Below are positions 45,507-55,375 of a stretch of 64,000 bases of DNA, in pieces. Position 1 is the stretch's first letter. Every line of letters starts with the position of its first letter. The DNA is from Macrostomum hystrix (taxonomy: Eukaryota > Platyhelminthes > Macrostomidae). A program made the position numbers and the translations under genes. Under the pieces are notes generated by a model. That model was given only the letters and a program-made list of their open reading frames with translations. It was not told the origin of the DNA and did no database searches. The stretch is taken from assembly GCA_950097015.1 (NCBI GenBank), contig CATNEN010000001.1, positions 16,372,501 through 16,436,500 of the forward strand, in the 5' to 3' direction.

Positions 45507-46479
45507 TTCTTTGCCTCCACAACGCACTCGTATTTTATTTATGCTCTCGTAGCCCGCAAACATGCGGTCGGAGCACTGCAACACAATTTCATCATGTGCA
45601 GCTTGGCTCGCATGCTCAGTTGCTTGGGCATGGACACGGACCGACTCGAAACATCGCTGGCTGGACAGCGCCTCCTCGAACCATTCCGTCAGATCTGAGT
45701 CATTGGCATGGAGGTGGCTAACATCTGCTTTAGAGCAGTTCAGCGCAACCGCTTGGCCATACGCTTGGACCTGGGCCCCTTGAATTTCCAAGGTGTCGCC
45801 TACGGCCCAGTTGTTCACCTGAGCCGAGCTGTTTGCCCAGAATGTGCAGGATACGGAGGACGCGGAGTCGTCGACCAGCGTTACTTTGGCCAAGTTGACG
45901 GGAGGCCCTCTCTTTCTTTGGACCTCCTTTGGCGGTTCGGTGCTCTTTATCACACCTCAGATGTCAACTTTCCTGTTTGGGCAGGGCGAAAGTGCACTAT
46001 TAAGCAGACTGCGTCAGTAATAAAAGACTTGATATATTCTAAAACACTTACTTCTGCATGGCAACAGCAGACAGGTCATCAATTTTTTTGTAGACCGCAG
46101 GTGGCCGATCCACGCTCTCTTGGGTCGCCATGAGGGTCGCATTCTTGTCTACTGACAGAGTCATCTCGAACTCGTTGTCAGCAGAATTGTAGGCCGGATT
46201 CGCGGACTTCACCCAACCACCAGACACACGTACAGCGGTTGCGTCTTGGCACACGTCGTGGTGATTTTTTAAGTCGCGACCGAAAACACTCACGCGAATT
46301 TCCTTCTGGTCATCCGCCAAAACGAAGGAAAATACCTGGCCGTTTCCTTTGGCGTTGGTGTAGTCCTTGAGCTCCGTCAGTCGGGACACCAGGCCGATTA
46401 CAGCACCGTCCATCAGGCCGGGCACGAGAGCCGCGATGCTCAGCTTGCTCTTCTTCGGAGTTGTGCTGCCGGTTGCCAT
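45507..46479 (-). pseudogene. RPA-like gene, nonsense mutant (module D)
   Basis: Close copy of module A: exon 1 46479-46052 (MATGSTTPKKSKLSIAAL), a 79-bp intron, and exon 2 45972-45507. In the fifth codon or so of exon 2 the CGA of VDIRGVI has become TGA (45957-45959), a CpG-type transition, removing DBD-B. The last donor has also weakened (GAA|GTATTC for GAG|GTATGC). Everything else remains open, so decay is recent or a truncated DBD-A protein is still made. Confidence 0.8.
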
Positions 46480-47256
46480 TGCTAAAGAGAGATCAAAGAA
46501 ATTGTATGAAAATTTGTTGAAAAAATGAAAGGAAAAGTTTGAACGGTTGAAAAACGACTTAGCTTGAATGCTGATTTAGACAGAGAGAAAGATGGGTTTT
46601 AGTTGCAGTTTGACAAGATCAGAGCTATAAAAACAGTTTTCAACGGCCATAAAAGCTTATCAGTTTTAATTGCTGTACTTGACAATTTGCACCTGTAATT
46701 ACACTGCGGTGGAGCAGCGGCTTAAATCTTTGTATTATGAAAGCTACTTTAATTTGATAGCTAATCAATTATTGAGATCGGTCCAATAAAAAACTTTTCT
46801 CCTGCAAAAACTTATCAGTTTTGATTGGCTGAGCCCGGACAACGTGTACCTGTAACTGTTCGGACTAAGGTGGGGCAGACGTTAAAATGGTCTGTCAAAA
46901 CATGGCTTTTTAATCAGATAACAGATAAATTAGTTGAGAAAGCGAAAATGTTCTACCTGGACATTATTTACGATCTAATTTGATGACAAATTAATTACGT
47001 TGGAAAAGCTAAACGTTTTTTACTGGACCATAATCATCTCTTAGACCTACAGCTATAGCGGTTGCGGTAATTTCGCCTCATTCTACAGCCAATCAGTAAA
47101 GCTCAGTAATAAATTACCGCAAAGCTCACCTTTATAACTTAACACCTGATACATGCTGTACCTGTTAGATCAAAGCCATTAAAGACTAATTTATGTAATT
47201 ATAACAGCAAACAAAAATGTCAACCCACCCCGCCAAAACTGCGCTCGTGTGCCCCA

Positions 47257-47262
47257 TATAAG
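47257..47262 (+). promoter_or_regulatory. TATA-like box of the module D zinc-knuckle gene
   Basis: CCCCATATAAGAGCTCG places TATAAG 86 bp before the ATG, identical in module E and matching module A. Confidence 0.5.
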
Positions 47263-47347
47263 AGCTCGTAACAAGGCAGCCGCAGCTAGGCTCACATAAA
47301 GCATAATAAAATTTCTAAGTCCTGCAGTTCATTTTTCTTGTTATAAA

Positions 47348-47603
47348 ATGAAAATTATAAATAACTTTTATGGAAGCCCGGTTGGACGCCGCCGTCGCCG
47401 TGGAGGGCAAAAGGGAAAGAAAAATAGTAAGTTTTTTATTTTGCCGATTTTTGTTTTATGTGATCCGCAAGCTTATTTGCATTGAGGTATAACTGTTCAT
47501 GTTATTTTTCTCTTACTCAACAGTTACCTGCTACCTTTGTGCCGGGCCGCATCCGGTCCGCCGTTGCCCGGAGCTGGCTGAGCAACGGCAGCAGCAGCGG
47601 CAG

Positions 47604-47639
<36 letters not shown>

Positions 47640-47651
47640 GAAAAGCAGTAG
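47348..47651 (+). CDS. Zinc-knuckle, poly-Gln short protein (module D)
   Basis: Exon 1 47348-47426 (MKIINNFYGSPVGRRRRRGG) uses a GTAAGT donor. The acceptor at 47523 opens exon 2, with the knuckle CYLCAGPHPVRRC followed by PELAE and a CAG run. A TAG at 47649-47651 ends it at 68 residues. The acidic EDEEM tail of module C is absent, so the protein is short and may be a decayed form. The CAG tract is followed by a GAAGAA run at about 47689-47717. Confidence 0.6.
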
Positions 47652-47959
47652 CAGCAGCAGCAACAGCTGTTCTGACTTGGGCGCGGTCTGAATAAAGAAG
47701 AAGAAGAAGAAGAAGCAGCAGCAGTACCTAATTTTTTCAAAGGCACTGCCATTTATTAACTTTATTAATAATATTAATATTTTTAATATTACTTTAATAT
47801 TAATAAATAAATATTAATAAATAATAAATCTATTAATAATAAATAATAAATAATAATATATAAATATTATTTATTAGCTTGCGACAATATTTTGAATTAT
47901 TCTCTTTTGTCATTTACCATACAAAGCTAGACAGTTCATTGTCCAAATATAGACTTATT

Positions 47960-48100
47960 TGGTGCTGATTCAGATGCTTCTGCAGAGTTTGCCACCAGCA
48001 AGACCAGAAACCCTGCACAGTTTGATCAAATGGATATATTCTCAGGTGTCAGTCTTTCTGCTTGCTGGCTTCAAGTCCGCATGGAAGATTGAATTTGAGA
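47960..48100. repeat. Module-associated repeat T1 (copy D)
   Basis: CAGATGCTTCTGCAGAGTTT through CTTGCTGGCTTCAAGTCC, on the far side of the zinc-knuckle gene. In module A it lies on the RPA side. Confidence 0.7.
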
Positions 48101-48102
48101 AG

Positions 48103-48165
48103 TCAACTAGCAAGTTTTGCCCCCCTTCGGGGAGCAGAAATACTTTTAATTCATCTAGTATATAC
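48103..48165. repeat. Hairpin head of the SINE-like family
   Basis: ACTAGCAAGTTTTGCC, CCCCTTCGGGG, AGCAGAAATA and TCTAGTATATAC. The same head is found at 34.06, 60.65 and 63.49 kb. Confidence 0.6.
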
Positions 48166-48194
48166 TTTTAGCAGCTGAATTTACAGCTTTTTAA

Positions 48195-48687
48195 AGCTAC
48201 AATGAACCCCCAGTTGACAATGATCCCCCAGTTGACAATGATCCCCCAGTTGACAATGAACCCCCAGTTGACAACGATCCCCCAGTTGACAATGATCCCC
48301 CAGTTGACAATGATCCCCCAGTTGACAATGATCCCCCAGTTGATGAAGTCTCCCCATTGATGATGATCCCCAGTTAACAATGTTCCTCCAGTTGACAATG
48401 TTCCCCCAGTTGACAATGATCCCCCAGTTGATGATGATCACCCAGTTGACAATGATCCCCCAGTTGACAATGATCCCCCAGTTGACAATGATCCCCCAGT
48501 TGACAATGATCCCCCAGTTGATGATGATCCCCCAGTTGAAAATGATCCCCCAGTTGACAATGATACCCCCCTTGACAATGATACCCCAGTTGACAATGAT
48601 ACCCCAGTTGACAATGATCCCCCAGTTGGCCATGATCCCCCAGTTGACAATGATACCCCAGTTGACAATGATACCCCAGTTGACAAT
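48195..48687. repeat. 18-bp minisatellite, left of the BEL element
   Basis: About 27 units of GATCCCCCAGTTGACAAT with variants (GATACCCC, TTGATGAT). The array is cut by the BEL/Pao insertion and resumes at 55376. Confidence 0.9.
48683..48687. repeat. 5-bp target duplication of the BEL element (left)
   Basis: ACAAT precedes the left LTR and is repeated at 55376-55380 directly after the right LTR. Confidence 0.85.
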
Positions 48688-49002
48688 TGTCGCTTGGGAC
48701 AAAACTTCTTTGCTTGTAATTGACTTGTATATCGAATGTATTTGGTTCGAAGCTCTTGTGGGCTTAGTGCGCACTAGAAGCAACTAAAGGGGAACTGTAC
48801 CGAGAAAGGCATTAGAAACATAGACAACGATTGAGTAACAAGGGGCGGGCAGGATGCGTAGTCTATGGGCTAAAAGGACGATAGAAAGCGAAACAATTAA
48901 AGTGCAGTGAAACGTACTGATTAACTAGTTGGTGAGCAAGAGAGAAAAGAGGAGAGTCGAAGGAAACGATGAGAAGGAGTTCTGGAGGAAGCATTTCCGA
49001 CA
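48688..49002 (-). repeat. 3' LTR of the BEL element
   Basis: 315 bp, TGTCGCTTGG...ATTTCCGACA on the plus strand. It matches the other LTR base for base as far as I compared. Confidence 0.95.
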
Positions 49003-49020
49003 GGGTGGGGGGGGGCGAAG

Positions 49021-52000
49021 TTACGCAATGTTAAAAGGAGAGTCACGTAGAAGTTGTCGTCGCATGGCCCGTCGAGCGCGGTTGGTTTGTACCGGATCGT
49101 CCTTGCTGCCAGAAACGGGTGGAACTAGAGTCCTGCCGGCGTTGGCCGCGGTTTGGAAATCGATAATGTCGGCCTCGAGAGGGACGAGATGCGTGATGGC
49201 ACGGCGGGACTCGTGACCGGTGCTCGTTCGGACAGTGACATAACGGGTGATATCCTGACTGTCGGGATGGACTTCGATGACGCGGCACGTCTTCCAGTTT
49301 GACCGCGGAGTCTGGTCGGCGAGGAGGTAGAGCTGTCCAACGAGGGGCTGGTGTGAGTGCTCGCCGTGTCGTCTACGGTGTTGTAAGTGGATCGAGTGGA
49401 GTTGTTGAATGTAGTCGCGGTTCCATCGCGCCCAGAAAGCGTCAATGATTTGCTCGCGGCGTCGATAGAGAGCTCGTAGTTGGTTGCTGGTCGTGGTCCC
49501 AGCAGATGGAAGAAGGTGCTCAGGCGCTGCAGGCAAGTCAAGTCGAGCGCTAGGAGCGATGAGATCGGCTGGCGTTAGGGGGCGCGTATCGCTTGGGTCA
49601 TTCGAGAAAGATGTCAGCGGGCGAGAGTTCAAGACAGCCTCGATCTTTGTCAGCAGGGTGAGGAACTCTTCGTCCGAGATCCGCCGGCGCCAAAGTGCGG
49701 GTCGAAGGCTGGCTTTGACCATCCCAACCAGTCGCTCGACGGCTCCTTGGTGCCACGGAGCGCGTGCCGGTGCGAATTTGAAGTGGAGTTGTCTAGCAGT
49801 GGCGAATGGTTGGAGGTCAGCTAGGAGTTTGTGCTGGAACGTTGGTGTTAGCAGAGAGTCGATGATTTTGCCGGCCGCTTGGAAGGCGGTTGCCTGGTCT
49901 AGGAAGATGCTGGCTTCGGTGAGTCCCCGGCGGGCCCAGAATCGCTCGAAAGCATGGAGAACTGAGTCCGCAGAATAGTCATGGAGGTACTCGAGATGGA
50001 CCGCGCGGCTTGAGGCGCAACAGAGGAGCATTGCCCATCGTTTGTTGATAGTGCGGGTCTTCGTATCGGTCGTCAAGACGGGGCCCAGCTGGTCGACGAG
50101 CAGAGAGCTGAACGCCGGGCCTGATGAGTTGAGGCGCTCTGGTGGTAGCTGGCCATGCTGTGGGGGAGGGAGTGTGCGTCCCTTCGTGAATCGGCATTGA
50201 AGACACTGGCGGAGGCTTGAGCGGACAGTGGAGAGACCACGGACAATCCAGAAACGGTCGCGAAGGCTCCGTAGAACAGATATGGCGCTGCTGTGGCAAT
50301 CTCGTTTGTGGAAGTAGAGTATGAGCAGGTGAGTGAGATGATGATCGGGTGGAAGGAGCATTGGGTAGATTGCGTCTGCGTCTAAGGTTGCGTTTGCCAT
50401 ACGGGAATTGAGGCGGATCAGACCTTCGTCATCCAAGAAGAGGTCAAGCTGCGCGACTATCTTGCAGCTTTTGGGTCTGCCTTCCTGTGTGGCATTGATT
50501 GCGTCAGCGTAGCGCTCTCTCTGTACCCATTTGATCCACAAGTGAAGAGCAGCCTGGCGTTCCGAGGCATCTGGCGCGGTGACTCGGTTTCTTCGCTTGA
50601 CGAAACGGATAACATATGCGAGAGTTCCGAGAAGGGCACTGAGTTTGCCGAAGCGGTTGATGTCCATGTCTGCAGGGGGGACGCATCTGTTCGATGCAGA
50701 CAGGAAAGCGCTTGTCTTCTTGGTCTTTTTCTGGGCTGGTGGGATGCCTTGGAGAATCGTGGAGTTCGTGGGTGTGGGTGTTGTCTGAGATGGCCACTCC
50801 CCATGTGGCTGTCGGAGGAATCGAGGTCCGGTGAAGAAATTTGAATTGAGAAGTTGGCTGAGTGTAAGTGGCCTTGTGCAACAATCGGCAGGGTTCTCAG
50901 CGGTGTTGACGTAGCGGTAGTCGTCAGTCAGGTTGGACTCCAAGATCTCCTGAACGCGACGGGCCTCATAGGGACGGAGCTTGGCCCCATTGTGGATCCA
51001 ATGTAGGACTATCTGACTGTCCATGAAGTGGGTTATGCCACTGAGCCTCTTGCCTAGGTTAAAGGAGTCGCGTAGGAAAATCGCGGCTCGGTTGGCGATT
51101 AATGCGGCCCAGAGCTCAAGGCGAGGAACCGTGATGAGTACATTCTTGCGGCCAGATGGAGCGAGGCGGGCCTTGGCGTTGATGAGGCAGCAGTTGGTGA
51201 GGTCCTTCCCATTCTGATGCAGGTAAATTGTGTACCCGTAAGCTCGAGGTGAGGCGTCGCTGAAGATCACGAGCCTACTGGGTAGTGCCTGGTCTGCGAG
51301 GCAGCGACGAGGAACGGTAATACGGCAGATCTCGTTGAAATCATTGAGGAGTCTGCGCCAGCTCTCAACAGTATCGGTTGAGGCAGGCTTGTTCCATGCA
51401 TCCATAGGACCGAAGCTTTCGTGATATAGAAGACGTCCAGCTAGAAGCAGGGGCGCTGCGTAACCGCACGGGTCGTATGGCGTAGAGATTCCCTTAAGAA
51501 GACTGGCCCGGTTGAGATTAGGGTCCAATTTCAGCTGTGGACTGGCCAGGCTCAGTCGGTCACTCTGTGTGTCCCAGAGGATTCCGAGGCTCTTGACGAC
51601 TGGTTCGTGGATCTGATCTGCCCAGGGCACGTCGCAGAGCGCTCCTGGGTCACTGGCGGCAAACTGGCGGAGGTGAAACCCAGCGGATCGGAAGAGAGCT
51701 CGGGTTGCGGCAACGATACGTGGGCCCTCTTCTTGAACGTCATAGCCCTGGACCAAGTTGTCGACATAGAGGCTGTAGGGTAGCTGCTCAAGCTGTCGAG
51801 AGCTAAGACCTGATTTTCCGGAATCCATGGCATCCAGGCAGAGTTTCCGAATGACGGCGGCAAGGATCCACGGTGATGATCTGGCTCCCATGACGATACG
51901 GGTGAAGCGCCAGACTTGGAAATTGTCACGTGTAAGCGGCAGGTCGATGTTTTTGGGTAGGATAACACGTTGGGCGTCCCGACAATGCTCGTGCACGAGT

Positions 52001-55000
52001 ACTTGGTAAAAGGCGGCCTGGATGTCGCTGAGGCAGATAAACTTTGAGGTTCGGAGACGTAGCTGAACCTTAAAGAGGTTGGTGAGCAAGTTTGGCCCAG
52101 ACTCCATGAGGTCGTTGAGAGAGACGCCCCCTAGAGATGTTGGCGCTGAGGCGTCTACAACTGGTCGTACTTTTGTGGTGTTTGAAGACATCTTGATGAC
52201 GGGAAAGTGCGGCAGGACATGGATGATCTTTCCTTTTGGACTAGTGTCATCGACGATTTCCAGGATCCCTTCTGCTTTGTGCTTTTCAAACTCTCCATAG
52301 TACTCTTGACGCTCCGCCTGTGAAAGACGACGGTGTGTAGCCTGAGCGCGACCCCAAGCTTGTCCGAAGTTTGATGGGAGTTGCTCCGCTCCAGGCTTGA
52401 AGGGTAATGCGACCGAGTAACGACCGTCCGATCCACGTGTGGCCGAGTCCAGGAGGTCTTTCGTCAAAACGTCGCCTCGTGGATTGGGTTGTTCGGCCCC
52501 TCTTTCGATGCCGAGCAGCTCGAGGCTGGTCATTCGGTCGACCAGACATTCAAGGTTGTCGGGACGGGATTGTGACAGAAGTGAGTTGGCGATGAGTTGA
52601 CTAGAGTTGAGAAGCCCACTGGATTTACAATCGTCGGTATTTTCGAGGCAGCCTGTGAGGACGGCACCAAACGGGGTGAGGTGCGCGGTAAGACTTGGCC
52701 GCAGTGGGATTGCAGGAACGCTCGGGCCTATTAACCGCTGGGCATAGTCGTTACCGATGAGCAAATCTAACTCAAGTTCCCCGTCTTGGGAAGGTGGGAG
52801 ATTGGCTATTCCATGGGGCAAGTGTTGCAGAGTGGCCAGAATATCACTTGGTAGCTGGACAGCTGGTATGTGGATTGGTGGAGCGATGTGCTCGGTTGCC
52901 AGAACTCGGAGTGGTAAACGGCGGCCATCGGGTGTTGAGAGTTCGAGTTCGACGATGTCTGCGGTCACTCGGCGTCGAGAGTTGGTGTGACATGAAGAGC
53001 TGTCAAGCGAGATTCGGCGATGTAAACGAAGACCGAGTTTTCGAGCCACATCGAGTTTTATGTACGTGAAACTGCAGCCGCCATCGATGAGGACCGACAC
53101 TCGCGTAGTTCCGCCGCTAGTCGGGTTTACAGCATTGGCAGAGAATGTGGCCATGATGGACGGTCTTATCAACTCGTCGCAGGTGGAGGAGATGCAGGAG
53201 ACGGTATTGATGGTGTTATCGTTCATGGCTTTTAAGTTGGCGAATGCCGTCGGCAATGCGGTCGTCGAGTCGAGGTTGCTGTTGGCTTTCGCTGTTGAGT
53301 CGACGTGAAGAACATGCGGTGGTGGATTGAAACGCGCTCCGTGAAGTGATGTGTGGTGCAATGCTCGACACTCGCGGCATCTGTTCCGGGAGCTACAGTT
53401 TGAGGTGGCATGGCTACGCAGGCAGTTGAGGCACAGGGCCTTGCTTCGAATAACGCGGAGCCGATCATCGGGCTTCGAAATTACGTCGCATGTCTGACTG
53501 GAGTGTCCTGGCCGTTCGCAGTAGACGCAGATCGGTGCATGTGCACGTGTGTGCACGTGACCAGCACTCGGAGTGGATGAAGTTACGGAGCGGTTTGTGG
53601 CAGCGTTGATTAGACTAGCTCCGGCATAGGGGGCGAAAGCAGCTGTTGCGTAGTTGGTTTGCGAGGCACGGATGGCACGAAGCTTGTTGTCGAGGTGTCC
53701 CTTGAGCTCTTGCATTGTTGGAATTAGCGGTTGCAACGCCTTACAACGCACATCCTGGATATCTGATTGGAGCGCCGGTGGGAGCTTTGGCCACAGTGCA
53801 TGCACGTAGGGATCCAGGGCAGCACTGGTTTCACCGAGGCGGGTTAGCTGGCCGACTGTGAGGCGAAGTGTGTCCGAAAATTCCTCCAGGCTCTGGTGGT
53901 CGATGTTGCAAAGCTGCGGCAACGCGAGAAGTCGCCTGAAGCAGGTGCTCTTCTGCTCCCACAGGTCGCCATAATTAGCTTGGAGAATTTGGCAGGCTTG
54001 GTTGTAGGCCCCCGGTTGACAGGCGTCCAGACCACCTAGTTTCCGGAGGGCAGCGCCAGCGAGAAGCCCGCGAAGAGCTTCAAATTTATCAACGTCTGTG
54101 TAGTTGCTGCTGTCGATGCGGTAAGTGAAAGAACTCCAAAATGCAGGGAAACTAGCTGGGTCTTCACCGTCGAAACCTTGAAGTTGAACATTGCGGAGGA
54201 CGGTGTCGCCGAAGAGGGACGTCGGTCGAGGCGTCGGAGGGGCGGGCTGGGATGTGGTCTGGTTTATGTGAAGCTGTTGTACGAGCAGCTGGTTCTGCTG
54301 CATCATCTGAGCCATTGCGCCAATAAGTTGTTGTACAGCGTCCTGTTGGTTAGATACACCGAATGCGATAGAGCCGACTGGACTGGCAGGTGCGGCGAGG
54401 CCGCTGGTGGGTGCGGCGAGGCCGCTGGCAGGTGCGGCGAGGCCGCTGGTGGGTGCGGCGAGGCCGCTGGCAGGTGCGGCGAGGCCGCTGGTGGGTGCGG
54501 CGAGGCCGCTGGTGGGTGCGGCGAGGCCGCTGGCAGGTGCGGCGAGGCCGCTGGTGGGTGCGGCGAGGCCGCTGGTAGGTGCGGCGAGGCCGCTGGCAGA
54601 TGCGGCGAGGCCGCTGGTGGGTGAGGCGAGGGCGCTGGCAGGTGCGGCGAGGCCGCTAGCAGGTGCGGCGAGGCCGCTGGTGGGTGCGGCGAGGCCGCTG
54701 GTGGGTGCGGCGAGGCCGCTAGCAGGTGCGGCGAGGCCGCTAGCAGGTGCGGCGAGGCCGCTAGCAGGTGCGGCGAGGCCGCTAGCAGGTGCGGCGAGGC
54801 CGCTAGCAGGTGCGGCGAGGCCGCTAGCAGGTGCGGCGAGGCCGCTGGTAGGTGCGGCGAGGCCGCTTGTAGGTGCGGCGAGGCCGCTGGCAGGAGCTGC
54901 GAGGCCGCTGGCAGATGCGGCGAGGCCGCTGGTAGTCAGGTTAGTGTATGTAGGTCTTACTCGGCTTTGAGATTTGTGACCGAGCTTTCCACGAGTGGTG

Positions 55001-55014
55001 CTGCGCGTCTTCAT
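49021..55014 (-). CDS. BEL/Pao Gag-Pol polyprotein
   Basis: 1997 residues. About 28-210 is a 7-residue tandem repeat (GLAAPAS/GLAAPTS). The Gag part follows, with three knuckle-like motifs near 495-550 (CVYCERPGHSSQTC, CLNCLRSHATSNC, CRECRALHH). The aspartic protease near 645 has LIDGGCSFTYI (DGG where DSG/DTG is usual). Reverse transcriptase has SDIQAAFYQV and YVDN near 1085 (YVDD is usual). RNase H starts near 1250 (IFSDASPRAYGYT, RLELWAAL, DSQIVLHWI, ENPADCCTR). Integrase has a zinc region from about 1560 (CLQCRF), then VDQLGP, FLDQATAF and HQGAVERLVG. The end matches the C-terminal domain common in this family (NRDYIQQL, PRSNWKTCRV). The frame is intact. Confidence 0.94.
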   Translation of the reverse strand: MKTRSTTRGKLGHKSQSRVRPTYTNLTTSGLAASASGLAAPASGLAAPTSGLAAPTSGLAAPASGLAAPASGLAAPASGLAAPASGLAAPASGLAAPASGLAAPTSGLAAPTSGLAAPASGLAAPASALASPTSGLAASASGLAAPTSGLAAPTSGLAAPASGLAAPTSGLAAPTSGLAAPASGLAAPTSGLAAPASGLAAPTSGLAAPASPVGSIAFGVSNQQDAVQQLIGAMAQMMQQNQLLVQQLHINQTTSQPAPPTPRPTSLFGDTVLRNVQLQGFDGEDPASFPAFWSSFTYRIDSSNYTDVDKFEALRGLLAGAALRKLGGLDACQPGAYNQACQILQANYGDLWEQKSTCFRRLLALPQLCNIDHQSLEEFSDTLRLTVGQLTRLGETSAALDPYVHALWPKLPPALQSDIQDVRCKALQPLIPTMQELKGHLDNKLRAIRASQTNYATAAFAPYAGASLINAATNRSVTSSTPSAGHVHTRAHAPICVYCERPGHSSQTCDVISKPDDRLRVIRSKALCLNCLRSHATSNCSSRNRCRECRALHHTSLHGARFNPPPHVLHVDSTAKANSNLDSTTALPTAFANLKAMNDNTINTVSCISSTCDELIRPSIMATFSANAVNPTSGGTTRVSVLIDGGCSFTYIKLDVARKLGLRLHRRISLDSSSCHTNSRRRVTADIVELELSTPDGRRLPLRVLATEHIAPPIHIPAVQLPSDILATLQHLPHGIANLPPSQDGELELDLLIGNDYAQRLIGPSVPAIPLRPSLTAHLTPFGAVLTGCLENTDDCKSSGLLNSSQLIANSLLSQSRPDNLECLVDRMTSLELLGIERGAEQPNPRGDVLTKDLLDSATRGSDGRYSVALPFKPGAEQLPSNFGQAWGRAQATHRRLSQAERQEYYGEFEKHKAEGILEIVDDTSPKGKIIHVLPHFPVIKMSSNTTKVRPVVDASAPTSLGGVSLNDLMESGPNLLTNLFKVQLRLRTSKFICLSDIQAAFYQVLVHEHCRDAQRVILPKNIDLPLTRDNFQVWRFTRIVMGARSSPWILAAVIRKLCLDAMDSGKSGLSSRQLEQLPYSLYVDNLVQGYDVQEEGPRIVAATRALFRSAGFHLRQFAASDPGALCDVPWADQIHEPVVKSLGILWDTQSDRLSLASPQLKLDPNLNRASLLKGISTPYDPCGYAAPLLLAGRLLYHESFGPMDAWNKPASTDTVESWRRLLNDFNEICRITVPRRCLADQALPSRLVIFSDASPRAYGYTIYLHQNGKDLTNCCLINAKARLAPSGRKNVLITVPRLELWAALIANRAAIFLRDSFNLGKRLSGITHFMDSQIVLHWIHNGAKLRPYEARRVQEILESNLTDDYRYVNTAENPADCCTRPLTLSQLLNSNFFTGPRFLRQPHGEWPSQTTPTPTNSTILQGIPPAQKKTKKTSAFLSASNRCVPPADMDINRFGKLSALLGTLAYVIRFVKRRNRVTAPDASERQAALHLWIKWVQRERYADAINATQEGRPKSCKIVAQLDLFLDDEGLIRLNSRMANATLDADAIYPMLLPPDHHLTHLLILYFHKRDCHSSAISVLRSLRDRFWIVRGLSTVRSSLRQCLQCRFTKGRTLPPPQHGQLPPERLNSSGPAFSSLLVDQLGPVLTTDTKTRTINKRWAMLLCCASSRAVHLEYLHDYSADSVLHAFERFWARRGLTEASIFLDQATAFQAAGKIIDSLLTPTFQHKLLADLQPFATARQLHFKFAPARAPWHQGAVERLVGMVKASLRPALWRRRISDEEFLTLLTKIEAVLNSRPLTSFSNDPSDTRPLTPADLIAPSARLDLPAAPEHLLPSAGTTTSNQLRALYRRREQIIDAFWARWNRDYIQQLHSIHLQHRRRHGEHSHQPLVGQLYLLADQTPRSNWKTCRVIEVHPDSQDITRYVTVRTSTGHESRRAITHLVPLEADIIDFQTAANAGRTLVPPVSGSKDDPVQTNRARRAMRRQLLRDSPFNIA
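54385..54940 (-). repeat. 21-bp coding minisatellite in the Gag N terminus
   Basis: About 26 units of a GC-rich 21-bp repeat (GGTGCGGCGAGGCCGCTGG on the plus strand) encode the GLAAPAS/GLAAPTS run. Frame is kept throughout. Confidence 0.9.
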
Positions 55015-55045
55015 TTTTGACTTGGCTGTGTGGATACGTTAGTGC

Positions 55046-55057
55046 GCTCTGCTACCA
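55046..55057 (-). promoter_or_regulatory. Primer-binding site of the BEL element
   Basis: On the sense strand TGGTAGCAGAGC begins three bases after the 5' LTR. It is complementary to the 3' end expected of an animal initiator methionine tRNA (ending GCTCTGCTACCA). Confidence 0.6.
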
Positions 55058-55060
55058 ATT

Positions 55061-55375
55061 TGTCGCTTGGGACAAAACTTCTTTGCTTGTAATTGACTTG
55101 TATATCGAATGTATTTGGTTCGAAGCTCTTGTGGGCTTAGTGCGCACTAGAAGCAACTAAAGGGGAACTGTACCGAGAAAGGCATTAGAAACATAGACAA
55201 CGATTGAGTAACAAGGGGCGGGCAGGATGCGTAGTCTATGGGCTAAAAGGACGATAGAAAGCGAAACAATTAAAGTGCAGTGAAACGTACTGATTAACTA
55301 GTTGGTGAGCAAGAGAGAAAAGAGGAGAGTCGAAGGAAACGATGAGAAGGAGTTCTGGAGGAAGCATTTCCGACA
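55061..55375 (-). repeat. 5' LTR of the BEL element
   Basis: 315 bp with the same TGTCG/CGACA ends. ACAAT follows at 55376-55380. Confidence 0.95.

Larger units (their letters stand above)
43085..48400. repeat. Segmental duplication, copy D
   Basis: Corresponds to about 56305-61000 (copy E). From 44849 to about 48190 the offset is a constant 12542 bp with only a few substitutions seen by eye (for example near 45133, 45470 and 47893). Copy D has about 680 bp more, at 43.88-44.56 kb. Much of the present separation is the BEL/Pao element inserted later. Confidence 0.85.
48688..55375 (-). mobile_element. Complete BEL/Pao LTR retrotransposon
   Basis: Two 315-bp LTRs (48688-49002 and 55061-55375) begin TGTCG and end CGACA. 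By eye they are identical. A 5-bp target duplication (ACAAT) flanks them. One uninterrupted Gag-Pol frame fills the interior. The initiator-Met-type primer site next to the 5' LTR and the protein order PR-RT-RH-IN fit BEL/Pao. Matching LTRs mean a very recent insertion, after the D/E duplication, since E has no copy. Confidence 0.95.

Noticed and set aside
47482-47752. Poly-Ser and poly-Cys frames over the CAG tracts
   Set aside because: Other-frame readings of the glutamine tract of the spliced zinc-knuckle gene.
49484-49978. Plus-strand frames within the BEL and LINE bodies, including GAARPL repeats at 54407-54970
   Set aside because: They are shadows of the minus-strand polyproteins in GC-rich DNA.
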